From assembly GCA_022457065.1 (NCBI GenBank), contig JAJGBQ010000003.1, positions 1,612,001 to 1,676,000 of the forward strand: DNA of 64,000 nt, written 5' to 3'. This DNA is from Curvularia sp. ZM96 (taxonomy: Eukaryota; Ascomycota; Dothideomycetes; Pleosporales; Pleosporaceae). Positions 36,301 to 48,171 of this stretch are shown here, piece after piece. The notes under the pieces are model-generated. The model saw only the letters and a list, made by a program, of their open reading frames with translations. It was not told the DNA's origin and ran no database searches. Every line of letters begins with the position of its first letter. Within the stretch, counting starts at the first letter, position 1. Position numbers and translations under genes: made by a program.

Positions 36301-36629
36301 GCGATCCTTACTCGCACTCGCGTCCCCGGGCTGGGCGGTCGAAACAGGACCTGTGTCCGAGCGTGCAGCAGCAGGCAGGCCAGGGACACGAGCGGCGTCG
36401 GGAGGCGTGCTAGCGGTTCCAGGTTGATTTAACGACCGGCCGTCTCCACCCTGGCTCGCTCTCTCTCACACGCCCAGGCCGTGGCCGGGACTAGCGCCCT
36501 TTGCTCTGCGCCTGAAATTGCGCAGGCGACGCTACTGCATCTCGTCGCAATCCTCGTCCATCGCAGCAGCGCCCGGACCCTCGCTGCCCGGATCCTTCGT
36601 CGTCGACTTACCACCGCGCAATCACAACA

Positions 36630-39600
36630 ATGTCGCAGCCAAAAAACCCAGATAGGGCCCGCAACTATAAGGAAGACCAGGCGCCGGTAGCGTCGCAGAA
36701 GATGGTGAGTCGACTCTTGCTCCTTGCTGCCCGCCTGTCCACCCCCCCTACCGCACCACCCTCGCTCCCGCATCCCATCCACTCGCTCGCTTCTCTCCCA
36801 ACCCCGTCGCCCCAGCTGCTGCACCCTCGACCGTTGGTGTTTCGACCGTCGCGCGTCTGAGGCCGTGTCCTGTCCTGTCCCGGTCCCTAAAACCGTCGCG
36901 CCCGTTGGCAGCTTCATCCTCGCTCGCCCTCGCGCATCCTGCAGCAGCAGCAGCAGCCACCACACGCCGCGTCCGCTCACCGCACGCACGCTCTCAACCA
37001 CCGTAACCCCAGCCCACGGCGCCTTATTTGGCCTACATGGTACGCCCTTCCCGCCAAGCTGCCCTACTCTCCAGCTACACCCCTCCCCCCTGCAATCCCG
37101 ACTACAGCTTTCCTGGTCTGCTCTGAAGCCAGTCCGCCGCCGCCCATTGTCACGCAACGGCCAGCAGCGGCACCCCGGTCAAGAGCGTAGTAGCCCTACC
37201 CTCTCCACCGCAACTCTGCGCTGTCTGCTCCATCCTGCCAAATCTCTCGCCCTGTCCTTCATTAGCCTGCCCTTCCCTTTCCACCCTATAAACCATACCC
37301 TACCCTCCTGTCCTTCGTCCAGACCCTGCCCCTCGCCTAGGTCCTGTTGCAGCACATCACTGCCCCTACCTTACACCCTAGCCTACCAGCCAACCACCGC
37401 CTCCCCACTTAACCCCCCACCAACTACTAAGCTTCGTGCTGCCACTCCCTGCACCGATCATCACCACCGCACTTGCTTTTGCTTTTCAACTCTTACTTTT
37501 TTGGGGAGCCTTTTATTTATCCTTTTTTGTTTAAACACACTATCTGCGCCTGCAGCCTTACTGACCTGGTCTTGTCTTGCAGCATCACCCACACTCGGCA
37601 CAGGGCTTGCCACCGCCTAATCATCTACCGGTGCACCATCCCAGGCCCGGCGTTGTTCACCAACACCAGCAGCACCACCCCGAGTCTCCTCATCAGTCGG
37701 TGCCATCTCAGAGCCCGGCACAGGCGCACTACCCGTCGCCACAACACCCAACCCCCCAAGGTCCTCCTCAGCACCAGTCACCCTACATCCAGCAGATCCA
37801 GGGACAGCAAGGACCACCGCCGCCACCACCGCCGCAGCCCCAGCCTCCGCAACAGCAGCAGCAGCAACAACAGCAACCGCAGCAGGAGGTTCCTTATTAT
37901 TCGCAGCACCACCCCAGCCCCTACAGCACAAACAGTGCTCCCAGCAACTACTCCTCATCAGGTATGCTCTTCCTGTTTGCTTCTTCTCGCAATTCAGCTC
38001 CGAGGTGTCCATTGTCAATGCGCGCGTGCATGCGCACGCAAGTGTGCGTGTGTCCGCCGCCTTTTCTTTATGACGATTAGACCTGGGTGTCCCCCGCTGT
38101 GTCTTCCACCAAAATAAACGCGTGTTGACCTGTACTGACCTGTTCCCAGAAAACCCAGAGCTCATGGCGGCCGCAACGATGAATCGGGGCGGATACCCAC
38201 CGATCTCATACCACACCCCGCAATCAAACTCACCTGCTTCTGTTCAATCGCCTCAGCATGACCAGCATGGAAGGCCCATCTACGGGCAACCGCCTAGCCA
38301 GATGCCTCAGTCCATGTACTACACTCCATATGCTTCGGCGCCAGTTCCTCAGCAGTCACCCTACCAACAGCATCCTTCGAGTGCGCCTCAGCAGCCAATG
38401 GCGACACAGTCTCTTCTCATGTCGCACCAGCAAAACCAGCAGATGCAACACCAGCACCCGCACCATCCTCAGACTCCAGGCATGAGCGGAAGCCCAAAGC
38501 CACGAATGTCACAGACACCACTCCAGAGGCCACCATCGGGATTGGGCCCGCCCCAAGCTGCGCCCCAAGGTCCTCCTGTCGGAACTCCAAACATGCATGC
38601 TGGTCCCCCAGGCGGACCCAACGTCAACCCCAATGCTGCGCCTGGTCCCATTCCTGCAACCACTCCTCTGGTGGTTCGTCAAGACCAGAATGGTGTTCAG
38701 TGGATCGCATTCGAGTACTCTCGGGATAGGGTCAAGATGGAGTACACGATTCGTTGTGACGTCGAGTCGGTCAATGTTGACGAGCTTCCTCAAGACTTCA
38801 AGACGGAGAACTGCGTCTACCCACGTGCCTGCTGCGCCAAGGATCAGTACAAGGGAAACCGTCTCCACTACGAGACGGAGTGCAACACGGTTGGCTGGGC
38901 ACTTGCGCAACTCAACCCTTGCCTGCGCGGAAAGCGTGGTCTCATTCAACGAGCAGTGGACAGCTGGCGCAACAGCAACCAGGACCCGCGCCTGAGGAGT
39001 CGTCGCGTGCGCAGAATGGCTAAGATGACCACGAGGAAAGCTCAGACGGCTACACATGGTAACCACATGGCTGGACCAGGTGGACCAGGTGCACCTGGGG
39101 TTCCCAACTCGGCCGGACTAACTGCACCACCCCGACCAAACATGGGCATGGGTGGTCCCCAGATGCATCATCACCATGATGGGCCAGGAGGGCCTCACGG
39201 AGGACCGGATGATGTTAGCGGTATGTTTCACCAGATGTGATGTGAGAAAGCGTAATTTGTTGGTTGTTGCTGTTAAATGATACCTCTTGTCGTTCTTTCG
39301 CTGCATGTACATTATTACACTCTTTGATGTAATACCCCTTTCGATACCACCCCATGCATGTAATGCATCTACCCACACACGCACATAGTCACATATGGTT
39401 GTTTTGTTCTACGCAGGATGATTGGAAGATACGCGCCATTTGTTCGGACGTGCAAGCTAACTCTCTTTGTGTACAGCCAATGAATACGGTGAATCTCACA
39501 CTCATCACCACCAAGCGCCCAATGGTCAGCAATCATCGCCATCCGACGTGCGCACAACGCAGAATTTCTACCCCAACTTCCCCTCCAGCGATTCTGCTGC

Positions 39601-40361
39601 AGGAACAAGCGGTATGCCACCAATTCACGACGGATTAAGCCACCCCCCACCCCCACCGCATGCGGCCGGTGTGGCAGTCTCAAAGCAGCAGGAGCAAGAC
39701 GACGAAGAGCGCAAACTTGCCATTTTCGGCGACTTACCGGACTCGAAGCGCCGCAAATTCATCCTGGTGGATGATGCGCAACGAGGAACTAGGGTTCGCG
39801 TACGAGTCACTCTTGACACCGTCAAGATGGAGGAAATGCCCGACTCGTACCGAAAATCTAACTCGGTTTTCCCGCGCAGCTACTTTGCCATGCAAATGAC
39901 CTCTCCCCCTGCCAGCCCTCGTGGCAGCAAGGTGTTTGCCGATGAGCCTGACGTCGAAGACGATCCCAGCTTTCCCCTGGCTGGATGTACCATTGTCCCG
40001 GTGCCGACGCCTGATGGCGAAGCCCGTGTTCCCAAGCCGCGGCTTACTCGTTCGAAGCGATCCAAGGAAATTACGCTCAATGACCTTGGATACCGGATGA
40101 GCTGGAGCCAGAGCCGTGTCTTCGCAGGAAGGACATTGTTTCTTCAAAAGTCGCGTAAGTAACTGGTTATATTGATACCACTAGACAATAGACTAACCTG
40201 CGACAGTGGATGCCTATCGCAACAAGATGCGAAGCAGCATGATGGGCCAAGGTCAAGACGTAACTCAGGTTGCTCCGCACTTTGAGACCCGCGTCGGAAA
40301 GAGGCGTTGGAACGAGAGGATCGAGAGGGTCAAGAAACTGAGGCGCGAGGGCTCTCCTTAA
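36630..40361 (+). CDS. medA: Developmental regulator of the MedA (medusa)/Acr1 family
   Basis: MedA-type proteins are nuclear regulators of conidiophore development, and in pathogens of adhesion and virulence (A. nidulans MedA, Magnaporthe Acr1, Fusarium Ren1). Five exons, 36630-36704, 37583-37961, 38150-39220, 39477-40154 and 40207-40361, join in phase into 785 residues. The N-terminal half is low-complexity His/Pro/Gln with a poly-Gln tract near residue 115. The conserved first block is at about residues 325-440 (WIAFEYSRDRVKMEYTIRCD, then ENCVYPRACC and NTVGWALAQLNPCLRGKRG). A second block follows in exon 4 (SKRRKFILVDDAQRGTRVRV, FPRSYFAMQM), ending in a basic helix (KRRWNERIERVKKLRRE). 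The start MSQPKNPDRARNYKED uses a 25-codon first exon before an 878-nt intron. The family assignment is from memory of the conserved block. Confidence 0.88.
36705..37582 (+). other. Unusually long (878-nt) first intron of medA
   Basis: Donor GTGAGT after codon 25 and acceptor TCTTGCAG before CAT; both borders are phase 0. The interior is strongly pyrimidine-rich. Other introns in the window are mostly about 50 nt, so this one is exceptional. A 298-residue frame across it (36724-37620) is a composition artefact. Confidence 0.75.
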
Positions 40362-41310
40362 GAAGTATCCGGCCGCATCACCGAAATTGATGCCCTGGTT
40401 GCAAGCAGCCGCTGTCCTGACCCACTTTCTCGGCACTTACAGGGAGCTTACAGGGTGCCCCTACGAACGACCGGGGCTGACCACCCTTTTTTCCAACCCG
40501 GTACTGAATCCTTCGCCATTTAGCCCGGCCGTTGTTCCCAACCAGGTTTCACGTCAGCTGCTTTAGGTTTCAGACCGCTGTCACCTGTTAGCCAACGTCT
40601 GTTTCCTTTTCGAGCATCCCCATCTGCCCCAAGCGTTTGTAGCGGTCGAGCAGTGCTTTTGATACCCGTCTGCAAGTTATGACCTCTTGCGACATTCCCA
40701 GCCCTGTCTCTTCATGTCTCTCCTCTCATCCACTGTTTGTTGGGAATGATGTGTCTTCTTTGTGTGCATACTAGTTCCTGTCGGCGCTCATGGTAAACAA
40801 AAAAAATTGGGGGAGGTACGACAAAGGGAAGCATTGAAAAAAGCATGACTCGGAGCATGCCTATGGCACCAGATGGAGTCCTTTTCTGTTCGTCATGATT
40901 GTTTTGTCTTCGGATATGTTTTACGCTGCTAGTGTTTTTGGAAGCATGGTTAGATTATATGAGCTCACAAATGGTACTCTTTGAACCTATACGTGATAGA
41001 CATGCTTGGTTTATTCTGATTCTATCATCTTTGTCTTGTTCTGGCTGAAGTAGAGACACACTGTCTCGTTTATCCACTGCAAAAAAGCATGCATTCCCCA
41101 GGAACCGCTCGCGAGTCAAAATGTCGGAAAAGTGGCCTGATTCTCGTCCGGCCGCAACTTAAAATGAAGGGGGAGGTATTGCGTAGAAGCAAAAAAAGAA
41201 AAGTGCATGAAGGGCCTTTTTCTTACATGGAAAGTCTGTCTTTTAGAAACAGACATATTCGAACAAAAGAAGGGACAGTGCAAACTCTATTTTTTCTTTT
41301 CACTCACAGA

Positions 41311-41313
41311 CGA

Positions 41314-41360
<47 letters not shown>

Positions 41361-41371
41361 AACAGACAGAC
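41311..41371 (+). repeat. GACA/AACA microsatellite with 16-nt higher-order period
   Basis: About 60 bp of tetranucleotide repeat. The order is regular: three GACA units then one AACA, repeated about three times, so the true period is 16 nt. This suggests expansion by a 16-nt unit after the point change. Confidence 0.9.
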
Positions 41372-41828
41372 CACCCGTTCTCTCTCTCCTCCCCTTTCTT
41401 CCCACCTACCTACGCCCAAGGCACGGGAAAGGGCGGACGGGACATCGTGAGAGATACACTATGCACCGAACACAAGTCGCGTATGTGGGGGGAGAGTTAT
41501 GTTTGTAGGGAAGCACCCTGTTAAGCCTGACAAGCAAGTGGGTCTCTCGACCGTTGAAAGATATGGAAACCTTGAATTGTGTGCTCCTGTTCCCCTCGTC
41601 CCCCCCTCTTTTTTTCTCACCCTTCCCTTTTCTTACATCACTCTACTAATCATCTGTTTAAGCAAAAGTCAGGTGTTTACCTAAGGAAAGTGGCGTGAGT
41701 TTGTCAGACTGGTTTTACCTTCTACGTTTACATGGGAGGGTTTTCTTGTCTAGTAAAGGGGAGGGAGGGCAGGGAACGCGTGCAATCAGCGGAAGCAAGC
41801 GGATGCCAAGGTCGCATATATTATCCTT

Positions 41829-41857
41829 CTCTTTCTCTCTCTCTCTCACACACACAG
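41829..41857 (+). repeat. Compound (CT)n(CA)n microsatellite
   Basis: A CT tract runs directly into a CA tract. Non-coding; likely to vary in length between strains. Confidence 0.85.
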
Positions 41858-44130
41858 TCTGTTCCCGTATCAGGGCTCTCTCTTTTGGGGGCGCGAGATA
41901 CAGAAAGTATATCCCTGCTTAGTACATATCACATCCCATGTAATACTTCCCCTTGCCGATATCTACATACGGCAAGTATCTAGTGCCAAGAGACGGTACA
42001 TGGATAGTCTGGTATTGCATATGTGAGAGAGTATGAGAAAGAGTGCGGCAGGACTTTCTCTCTCTCTTTTTTTGCCTCATTTTTTAAGGGGGCACGGCAA
42101 TTGAGGGTGGGTGATTAGAAGGGGTGACCATGACTTGGGATGATGATTGTCGCTGGGAAGTGGAGTATGAGGATCTTTGCCGCAAAAGACAATTAGTAAG
42201 GTTGTGAGAGATGATGGCCTCGCAAACAGGGGGTGGGGAAATCATGTCGAGGCCTGAGCGGGACATTGATTTTTTGATGTGTTTTTCTTGTTTTTCTAAA
42301 GCGATAGAGATAGAGGTTCGGACTGATTCGGGAGATTACCGGTCTGACGTCTGCATCAGGGTGCTCCATATGCTTGAGTGAGTTTTATAGAGATGAGCGA
42401 ATAATCATTATTTGCTTCTGTGGTTTTACAAGATGAAACTGTCTAAACGCGCAGGGAGACATGATTCGCTCGCGTAAGCTTTATCTCGGTCTTGATTGCC
42501 GTTGCTGACAAACTTCTTTATTCTCCGCTCGTCTTTCTCCATACGGCTGTTTTTTGGCTCCTTGTCCCTGTTCGCTTTCCTTCTTCGCTCTTTACTTCTG
42601 TCGCAATTTTCTTGCCTAGCTATGTATGAAACGCGTCGCATGACTACCTTTCGTGATACTAGCAGTATCGCAAACATGTCATTGCGCATTACGACCTCGC
42701 TTCGCCGTCATCGTGATTCAGATATCGTACCATGTCCGTCCCCATGTGACAAAATGCCGAATCGGCACGTTCGACAGCCGCTGTCACAAACGGGGCTAAG
42801 CAGCAGCAGCAAGAAAAAAAGGGCCATTTCAGTCGCGCCGAAGAACCAGCGTTCGGCTAACAAATCCTGATCTTCTCATTCGCTCCGAAGGCACCGGTAT
42901 AACAATGCGAGTTCCCACACTTTTTTTCTCGCTTGGCAAATGACGCGTTGCTGCTTTGCGACCCCATCGCCGAACCATTGCCTAGTGTACAGTAGTGCGC
43001 CCGTTGGGAAAAACGGTCTTCCCGGATACAACCCCTGTCTCCCCATACAATGTCGCGTACTAGGTCCTGCAGCGCGCATGCTCCTCTAGTATCAACCCAC
43101 TGTCCCGTACTAGCTGGTTCGTCGCATGCATGTTTCCGCTCCGCTGGAACAGTAATGGCGCTGTGGGGACAGAAGAGTCTTTGGTCAGACCGAGAATGGT
43201 AAACGGTGACTGAGCAGAATAAATTTTAGAAGGGAAAAAGTTGGCTACGAGGGCCCCAATATTCACGCTAGCGCTTAGAAGTTTGACGTCCAAGTTTCTT
43301 CTTTGAGAATGTCGACTCGAGCGGGTGATGAGACAAACGTGCCCCCACATGCAAGTAGAGCGAGCAAACCTGCACGACAAAGGAGGTTGTTGGGGGCCGA
43401 GGAGGTAGACGAGATGGGAAACCTGCTTGTGGGGGCCAAAAAAAGGACTGATAGGAGTCTCGTGGTTTGTCCAGCACGGCCTGCAGAAGGCTCGTGTCTG
43501 CAAAGTAACGCTGTGTGGATGATCGAGATATGCATTGCTACGTGTAGTGGTGTATACCAACAGCATACACCTGTACAAAAGTCCTGATACATGTGTAATC
43601 TTACATCTAACATGTTCGTTCAGTCGCGCTTTTGTGCAAGTCGTCTTTTTGGTGGTTGTCCCTTTGTCTGCTTATCGAATTGACGATGTTTAGCAATGCA
43701 GTAGCTCAGTCTAACGTATAGAGGTAGTTGTTAGGCTTCTCCGAACAATTCCAAAAGACTCACGTGAGCTCATGCTATACTCTCTCTTCTAATAGATTAC
43801 TTGTAAGCTCTCTGATTCGTAGAAGCTTTTACTCAGTACATAAGTTGATAGTAACTTGCTGCAAGGCAAAAGCTGTAGAAGCAGGTAAAGGGACATCGTA
43901 AAAGACTCTTTCAGCACTAGCCAGGATAGTCATTGCCAAGTGCTACAGACTTTCAGTCACTGCAATAGTAACATATACACATTAGCTGGACAACAAAAAG
44001 TAGCAGCTATACACTATAGATATATGGAGATAGTAGATAGTAAACATTGTCTGTAGCGTCCTGTCACGCAGGGTGCCCTACTGCAAAATGATGGACATTA
44101 CAATTTCTATCTAGGAAAAGGTATAAATAC

Positions 44131-44647
44131 TACTTCGTATACTAACTCTAGCTAAACTCAAAGCTAACACTTCTGGCTGACCCGACGTTGAATTCGATCA
44201 GGTTACAAATATATGAAGTAATACTCAGCACACTGCCGCGCTGCGCTTCACCAGCTTGCTTCTGGTATGTTCGAGAGCATGATGACCGTGTAGAGAAGAG
44301 TCGGTAAGCAGGAAAGGCGTACTATATCGGAATACTACAAGTCTGTACAGAAGGATATAACTCTCGAGGATGGCTAATCCCCTGATCCAACTTTTTGTGC
44401 CTAAGGGTGTACAGTTTCTACTAAAGGATCTGGCTCTCTCAATAACTGCCATATCATCAATGGAGGGAAAAAAGAGCACTTGGACAGGTCTTCCAACTGG
44501 TCTATCAGGGCCTGTATGCGGCCGATAAGGGTTTCTACTTCGTATCTTTTTGTGAAGGGGGCTGTATACTAGTGGTTATGGACATTGTGGTATAGCGTGG
44601 CACGGCAGCGGCTGACAGATCGGATGCGAATCTAGTTATACGAAGTA
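44131..44647. mobile_element. Possible degenerate inverted-repeat element
   Basis: TACTTCGTATA at 44131-44141 is matched by its exact reverse complement at 44637-44647, about 500 bp apart, and a 10-nt copy lies at 44536-44545. The interval is AT-rich with frequent stop codons. It could be a decayed miniature inverted-repeat element; 11 bp is too short to be sure, and no target-site duplication was found. Confidence 0.25.
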
Positions 44648-46399
44648 TGATGGCATAGGTTTGAATATTAGCCTCCCACTACATGTGCTTTGCGTATTAA
44701 AGGCCGCCGCCTCCCCCAATTTACAGACGTAAGGATCACAGTCAAGACTATGCAACACCATAGAAATATTCTTACTAGAATCGAGACATTGGTATTGTAA
44801 CCTACAACTCTACGCTTTCCAATATCTGTCTCAGGATCAAGCTCTTCACAAATCTCTTTCCTGTTCTCTTTACTTTGGTAGCTACTACGGCTGCGGTATG
44901 TTAAAAGACATGCTTTCTCGAGCTACACTCGACGAACTAACGGCATGACCTTTATTAGTAATGTGTTGTGCCATGTAATCACGAGTTCGACTGCACAATG
45001 TTTGCCAGGTACAACTGTAATGGAGGTGCTGGGTGTGCCTCTCGGTGCTGTATGTGCGCGTAGGGCGCGCTCCGTCGGAGAAGAGTCCGGGATGGTCGCA
45101 GGAGTGAGACTGCGGGAGTCGGAAGGGTAAACAATCATGGTGGCACTCTACGAGAACTGATCTCATTTCTGTTTAGACAGGAAAGTCCAACCTAGTGCCA
45201 GGTAGAATCACCAATCGTAGTTGCATATGTGGTAGATAGAGTGTTCTTACACAGCACGAAATCATCCTGATGCTCTGTCCCACCGTGATTGTTTTTCTCT
45301 GTCAGAATGGATTCCCACATATTTTGAATAGCGTTACGGAGTTAACTCTATTGTAAATACTCCTCGGAGGAACGATCGAAATTGGAGGAGCGAGCAAAGA
45401 ATGAAGTAATAAGAGAAGAACAAGGAGTGACAGCCGTTGTTGATATTATTGGAATTGCATTCACATTTGTCCTTGAACCGTGCCGATAGGGCGTGAACAA
45501 TCGTAGTTACTTAATGGTTCCACTCCGAATCTTTTCCCTTGTCCAAAGGGAAGGTGTGGAATGGTTAGCCATGTACCTGAGAGACCTTGGGCTATCGCTG
45601 ATTGACTCTAAAATCGCTGGAGAATTGACCATGACTGCTCGAGGCCGTTTTTTGTAACTAATATTAGACGCGCCCTCTCCTGTCATGGAATTGACTCCGT
45701 TATAGTGGGTTGGCCTTGACGCCTCTGACGTTCGATGACAGCGTTTACTTAGATATGGTTCCATTTCTGACCGCACTCCAGCCCCTAAACTATTTGGTGA
45801 ATACTTATTCGTCGCCTCACTAGAGCTACTCCCAAAGGGTTCTTCATCACTTTGTCTTGCATGGATTATCTCTAGTTCCATATCGACGTGCTCACTAAAC
45901 TTAATCTTGGAATCTCAACCTGTTCTCCGTAGATTTTCCAGTGGATATTGTACCGAATAGAAATTGAAGGTTTATTAATGAATTAGCTACGTTATTGGCA
46001 GCTAAGAGCTGTCACACTCATGAGTGCGATACAATGTTTCGTTCAATATCGCAGCGTACCGACTCTCTAGGTTTGAGAACAGAGTCGTTTATCTCGATCT
46101 ATCTTTATACCATGTATGGGTAAATCTAGCGGATTTTTTGGAATGTTCCCTTCTCTTTCGCAGCCTCGATGAGCATACCTAGCGTGCGGCTCTATGTGCT
46201 GGATAAACGTGCTTCTTGGGACTCCATCTCGCAGCTAAGGACGGACTTGCGTTTGAACCCAGTATGTTTATAGCATATCAACTCGAACGAGTTCTCTTAT
46301 GCGAATCCTCATGCATCATAGACGCATGGAACGCGCCCACGGCGCTGTCGAAGCTAGGATTGAACCTGTAAACGACATTATCGTCTAGGCTTCCCTTCT

Positions 46400-46963
46400 T
46401 CACAAGTATTTCTTCGCTGCGGTAGCAACTCTTTGCCTGAACACTGGACTCTTGATGACCTCTCCATTTCCAACCGCGAAGAACGGGTTCATGATAGTCT
46501 TGACCCATGCCTCATACACATCGACCATGAAGTTCTTGACAGCCTCCTCAGTAGCAGGACTATTCGGGTTGTATAGCCCAGCGCTTCCACCTAGTGCTGC
46601 TCGCCCACCTGCCAGGCTTCCTCTGGCACCTCCAGCGCCTCCACTCGTAAGCCCCAGACTTTCATCGCGTGGCCTTGTGAGCAGCAAAAACCGTGTGTTT
46701 CCACCTGTTATCCAACAGGATACGTAACAGTTCTGATACTTGTCGATGTGCTTCAAATACATCGGTGCGGAGCCGCTGGACGTGGAGGGACCCCATTGGA
46801 CTTCTTCGACTATATCGAGAGCGGAGTGCAGGATAAACGGGACGAGGGCGCGCTCGGCTGGTGTGTAATTTGCGACACCAGTCCCGCCACTTCGAGACGT
46901 ACCAAAGTCATGGGTAAAGAGAGGAACGTCCAACGGCGAGAGTATGGAGAATGTATACGACAT
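46400..46963 (-). CDS. trs20: TRAPP complex subunit Trs20 (sedlin/TRAPPC2)
   Basis: A core subunit of the TRAPP complexes, which activate Ypt1/Rab1-type GTPases for ER-to-Golgi traffic and autophagy. The intronless frame from the ATG at 46961-46963 gives 187 residues. Family features in order: an N-terminal strand (YTFSILSPLDVPLFTHDF), a helix ERALVPFILHSALDIVEE, MYLKHIDKYQNCYVSCWIT, TRFLLL, and VKNFMVDVYEAWVKTIMNPF with a C-terminal AAKKYL. Sedlins are usually about 140 residues; the extra length is a Gly/Ala/Ser-rich insert of some 40 residues after the TRFLLL strand. The frame is open for 29 codons upstream, but the MSYTF start matches the family. It is head to head with mrpl31 across 298 bp, a likely shared promoter. 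Confidence 0.93.
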   Translation of the reverse strand: MSYTFSILSPLDVPLFTHDFGTSRSGGTGVANYTPAERALVPFILHSALDIVEEVQWGPSTSSGSAPMYLKHIDKYQNCYVSCWITGGNTRFLLLTRPRDESLGLTSGGAGGARGSLAGGRAALGGSAGLYNPNSPATEEAVKNFMVDVYEAWVKTIMNPFFAVGNGEVIKSPVFRQRVATAAKKYL

Positions 46964-47261
46964 GACGGTGGCAGATGTGTGCGAATGCGCTTGGCTCGAG
47001 GATTGACGCTGATTAGGATAGCTTGGCTTTACAATCCGGCGGCCTTTCACAAGCTGTATATGAGCGAGAGGCGTCTCAGGTTTTCGTAATTCGTAAATTC
47101 GTAAAGTTGGTCGTGAAGCTGTAGCTGCAGGAAGCGTGGAGAGTGGTGCTCAGCTTCCCCACGCTAACTGGGATGTTCGCCAAGAAGTCCGCGGGAGTGT
47201 CTGCGCAGAATATCGCAACTTCAGTTGCGCAGGCCCAGCCTCGCAACTCCCACGCCTCAAC

Positions 47262-47796
47262 ATGTTCGGTCCTTTCCGCCTCACAAACCCGCTATCGGGT
47301 GGTCTGTTATGGTACGTCTCTCGACGATGAATTTTCCCGCGCAATTGGCCGTTTCCGTTACCGTGGGCCTTCGTTGCCATCGCCTTGAACAATTCTCAGA
47401 GGAACGTATTCAGAAACTGTATACTGACGCGGGTTTAGGAAAGTGCCATGGCGGCTCTCCAGGCACCAGAAATACCGTCACCGTGAGCGTCTGCGACATG
47501 TCGACTCTGTTGTCTCCACCCTCGATACCGCACTACGACGAATGGGCCAGAGCATGAAGAAGGTGGAGCGCTGGAAGACGGAGATGCCGACCGAGCAAGA
47601 GATGCTGCCAAAAGACAAATACACCGTCTTTGATCGGAAAGTAAAGAGATACCGAAAGGGAATACATAGTAAGTGGCGCATGCACGGAAGACAGGATCAT
47701 GAACCTGGAGAACCATCTATGAATATGTTCTGACGATGCACAGAGGTACCGAAGTGGACAAGGGTCAGTCAACGACTCAATCCCCCGGGTTTCTAG
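47262..47796 (+). CDS. mrpl31: Mitochondrial large-subunit ribosomal protein mL60 (MrpL31)
   Basis: A small fungal-specific protein of the mitochondrial 54S subunit. Three exons, 47262-47311, 47439-47668 and 47744-47796, join in phase into 110 residues. Both splice junctions are supported by the family sequence: exon 1 starts MFGPFRLTNPLSGGLLW, exon 2 continues KVPWRLSRHQKYRHRERLR, and exon 3 gives KVPKWTRVSQRLNPPGF. The first exon is only 50 nt and the first intron 127 nt, which makes this gene easy to miss. The protein is basic, as expected for an rRNA-binding subunit. Confidence 0.95.
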
Positions 47797-48171
47797 ATGG
47801 TCATTACAACAGAGAGCGGCGAACGAATGTATATTTCACTGTAACCATACGGATTGCATCACATATGGCGCTACAAAATGGTGGGACGGCAGTATATATG
47901 ATCCTGCCACCTCACAAATGTATGACTTCAGTTTCACTGAGGTAAGAATGATCACACAGATCTTGCTTAGTGAAGTACTCTCGACCTGTGAGATGCAAGC
48001 ATTGAATTATCCACAAGCGCAGTATATTTGTCCTTTACTCATGCAAGACATCACTCTCTGCTCCACCTGTATTACACATAGGAAACCCTCAAATGAATAC
48101 GAGAATCAGTACAAAAGGTCCAAAGTGCTTTCTCGTTCTCCAAACATTCAAGTCTTGTGAGTTCTTCTTCA
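47797..48171. other. Convergent 3' intergenic region
   Basis: 375 bp between the stop of mrpl31 and the stop of the Zn2Cys6 activator. AT-rich; no gene or repeat seen. Confidence 0.4.

Larger units (their letters stand above)
27018..36629. other. 9.6-kb gene-poor region upstream of medA
   Basis: Nearly 10 kb between mccA and medA without a gene I can support. All frames are short, overlap one another and resemble no family. The left part (27.0-28.2 kb) is AT-rich, 28.7-31 kb holds C-runs, CTTC and GA microsatellites and TAC-rich palindromes, and 34.5-36.6 kb becomes GC-rich. No tRNA or intact transposon is visible. Because medA relatives are developmentally controlled and have long leaders, much of this may be regulatory sequence or long non-coding transcription; that is inference. 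Confidence 0.5.
40362..46399. other. 6.0-kb gene-poor region downstream of medA
   Basis: No supportable gene between medA and trs20. It starts with the medA 3' region, then microsatellites (41.3-41.9 kb), C/T-rich sequence to about 43.3 kb, and from about 43.6 to 46.3 kb AT-richer sequence full of TAG and CTA triplets, which looks like an old, mutated repeat. Frames such as 43060-43578 and 45507-45881 on the minus strand match nothing I know. Confidence 0.45.

Noticed and set aside
36724..37620. 298-residue frame across the first intron of medA
   Set aside because: It is Pro/Ser/Thr/Cys-rich because the intron is pyrimidine-rich, and the conserved medA frame continues in another register at 37583.
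43060..43578. 172-residue minus-strand frame in the gene-poor block
   Set aside because: No domain, no signal peptide, another overlapping frame of similar length; not enough to call a gene.
44131..44141. Resemblance of TACTTCGTATA to a loxP arm
   Set aside because: Only a partial match to one arm, the arms are 500 bp apart and no spacer or recombinase is present.
45507..45881. 124-residue minus-strand frame
   Set aside because: Unlike pure composition shadows it looks fairly protein-like, but it has no family match, no clear splice partners and sits in degenerate AT-rich DNA. Could be a relic; not supportable.
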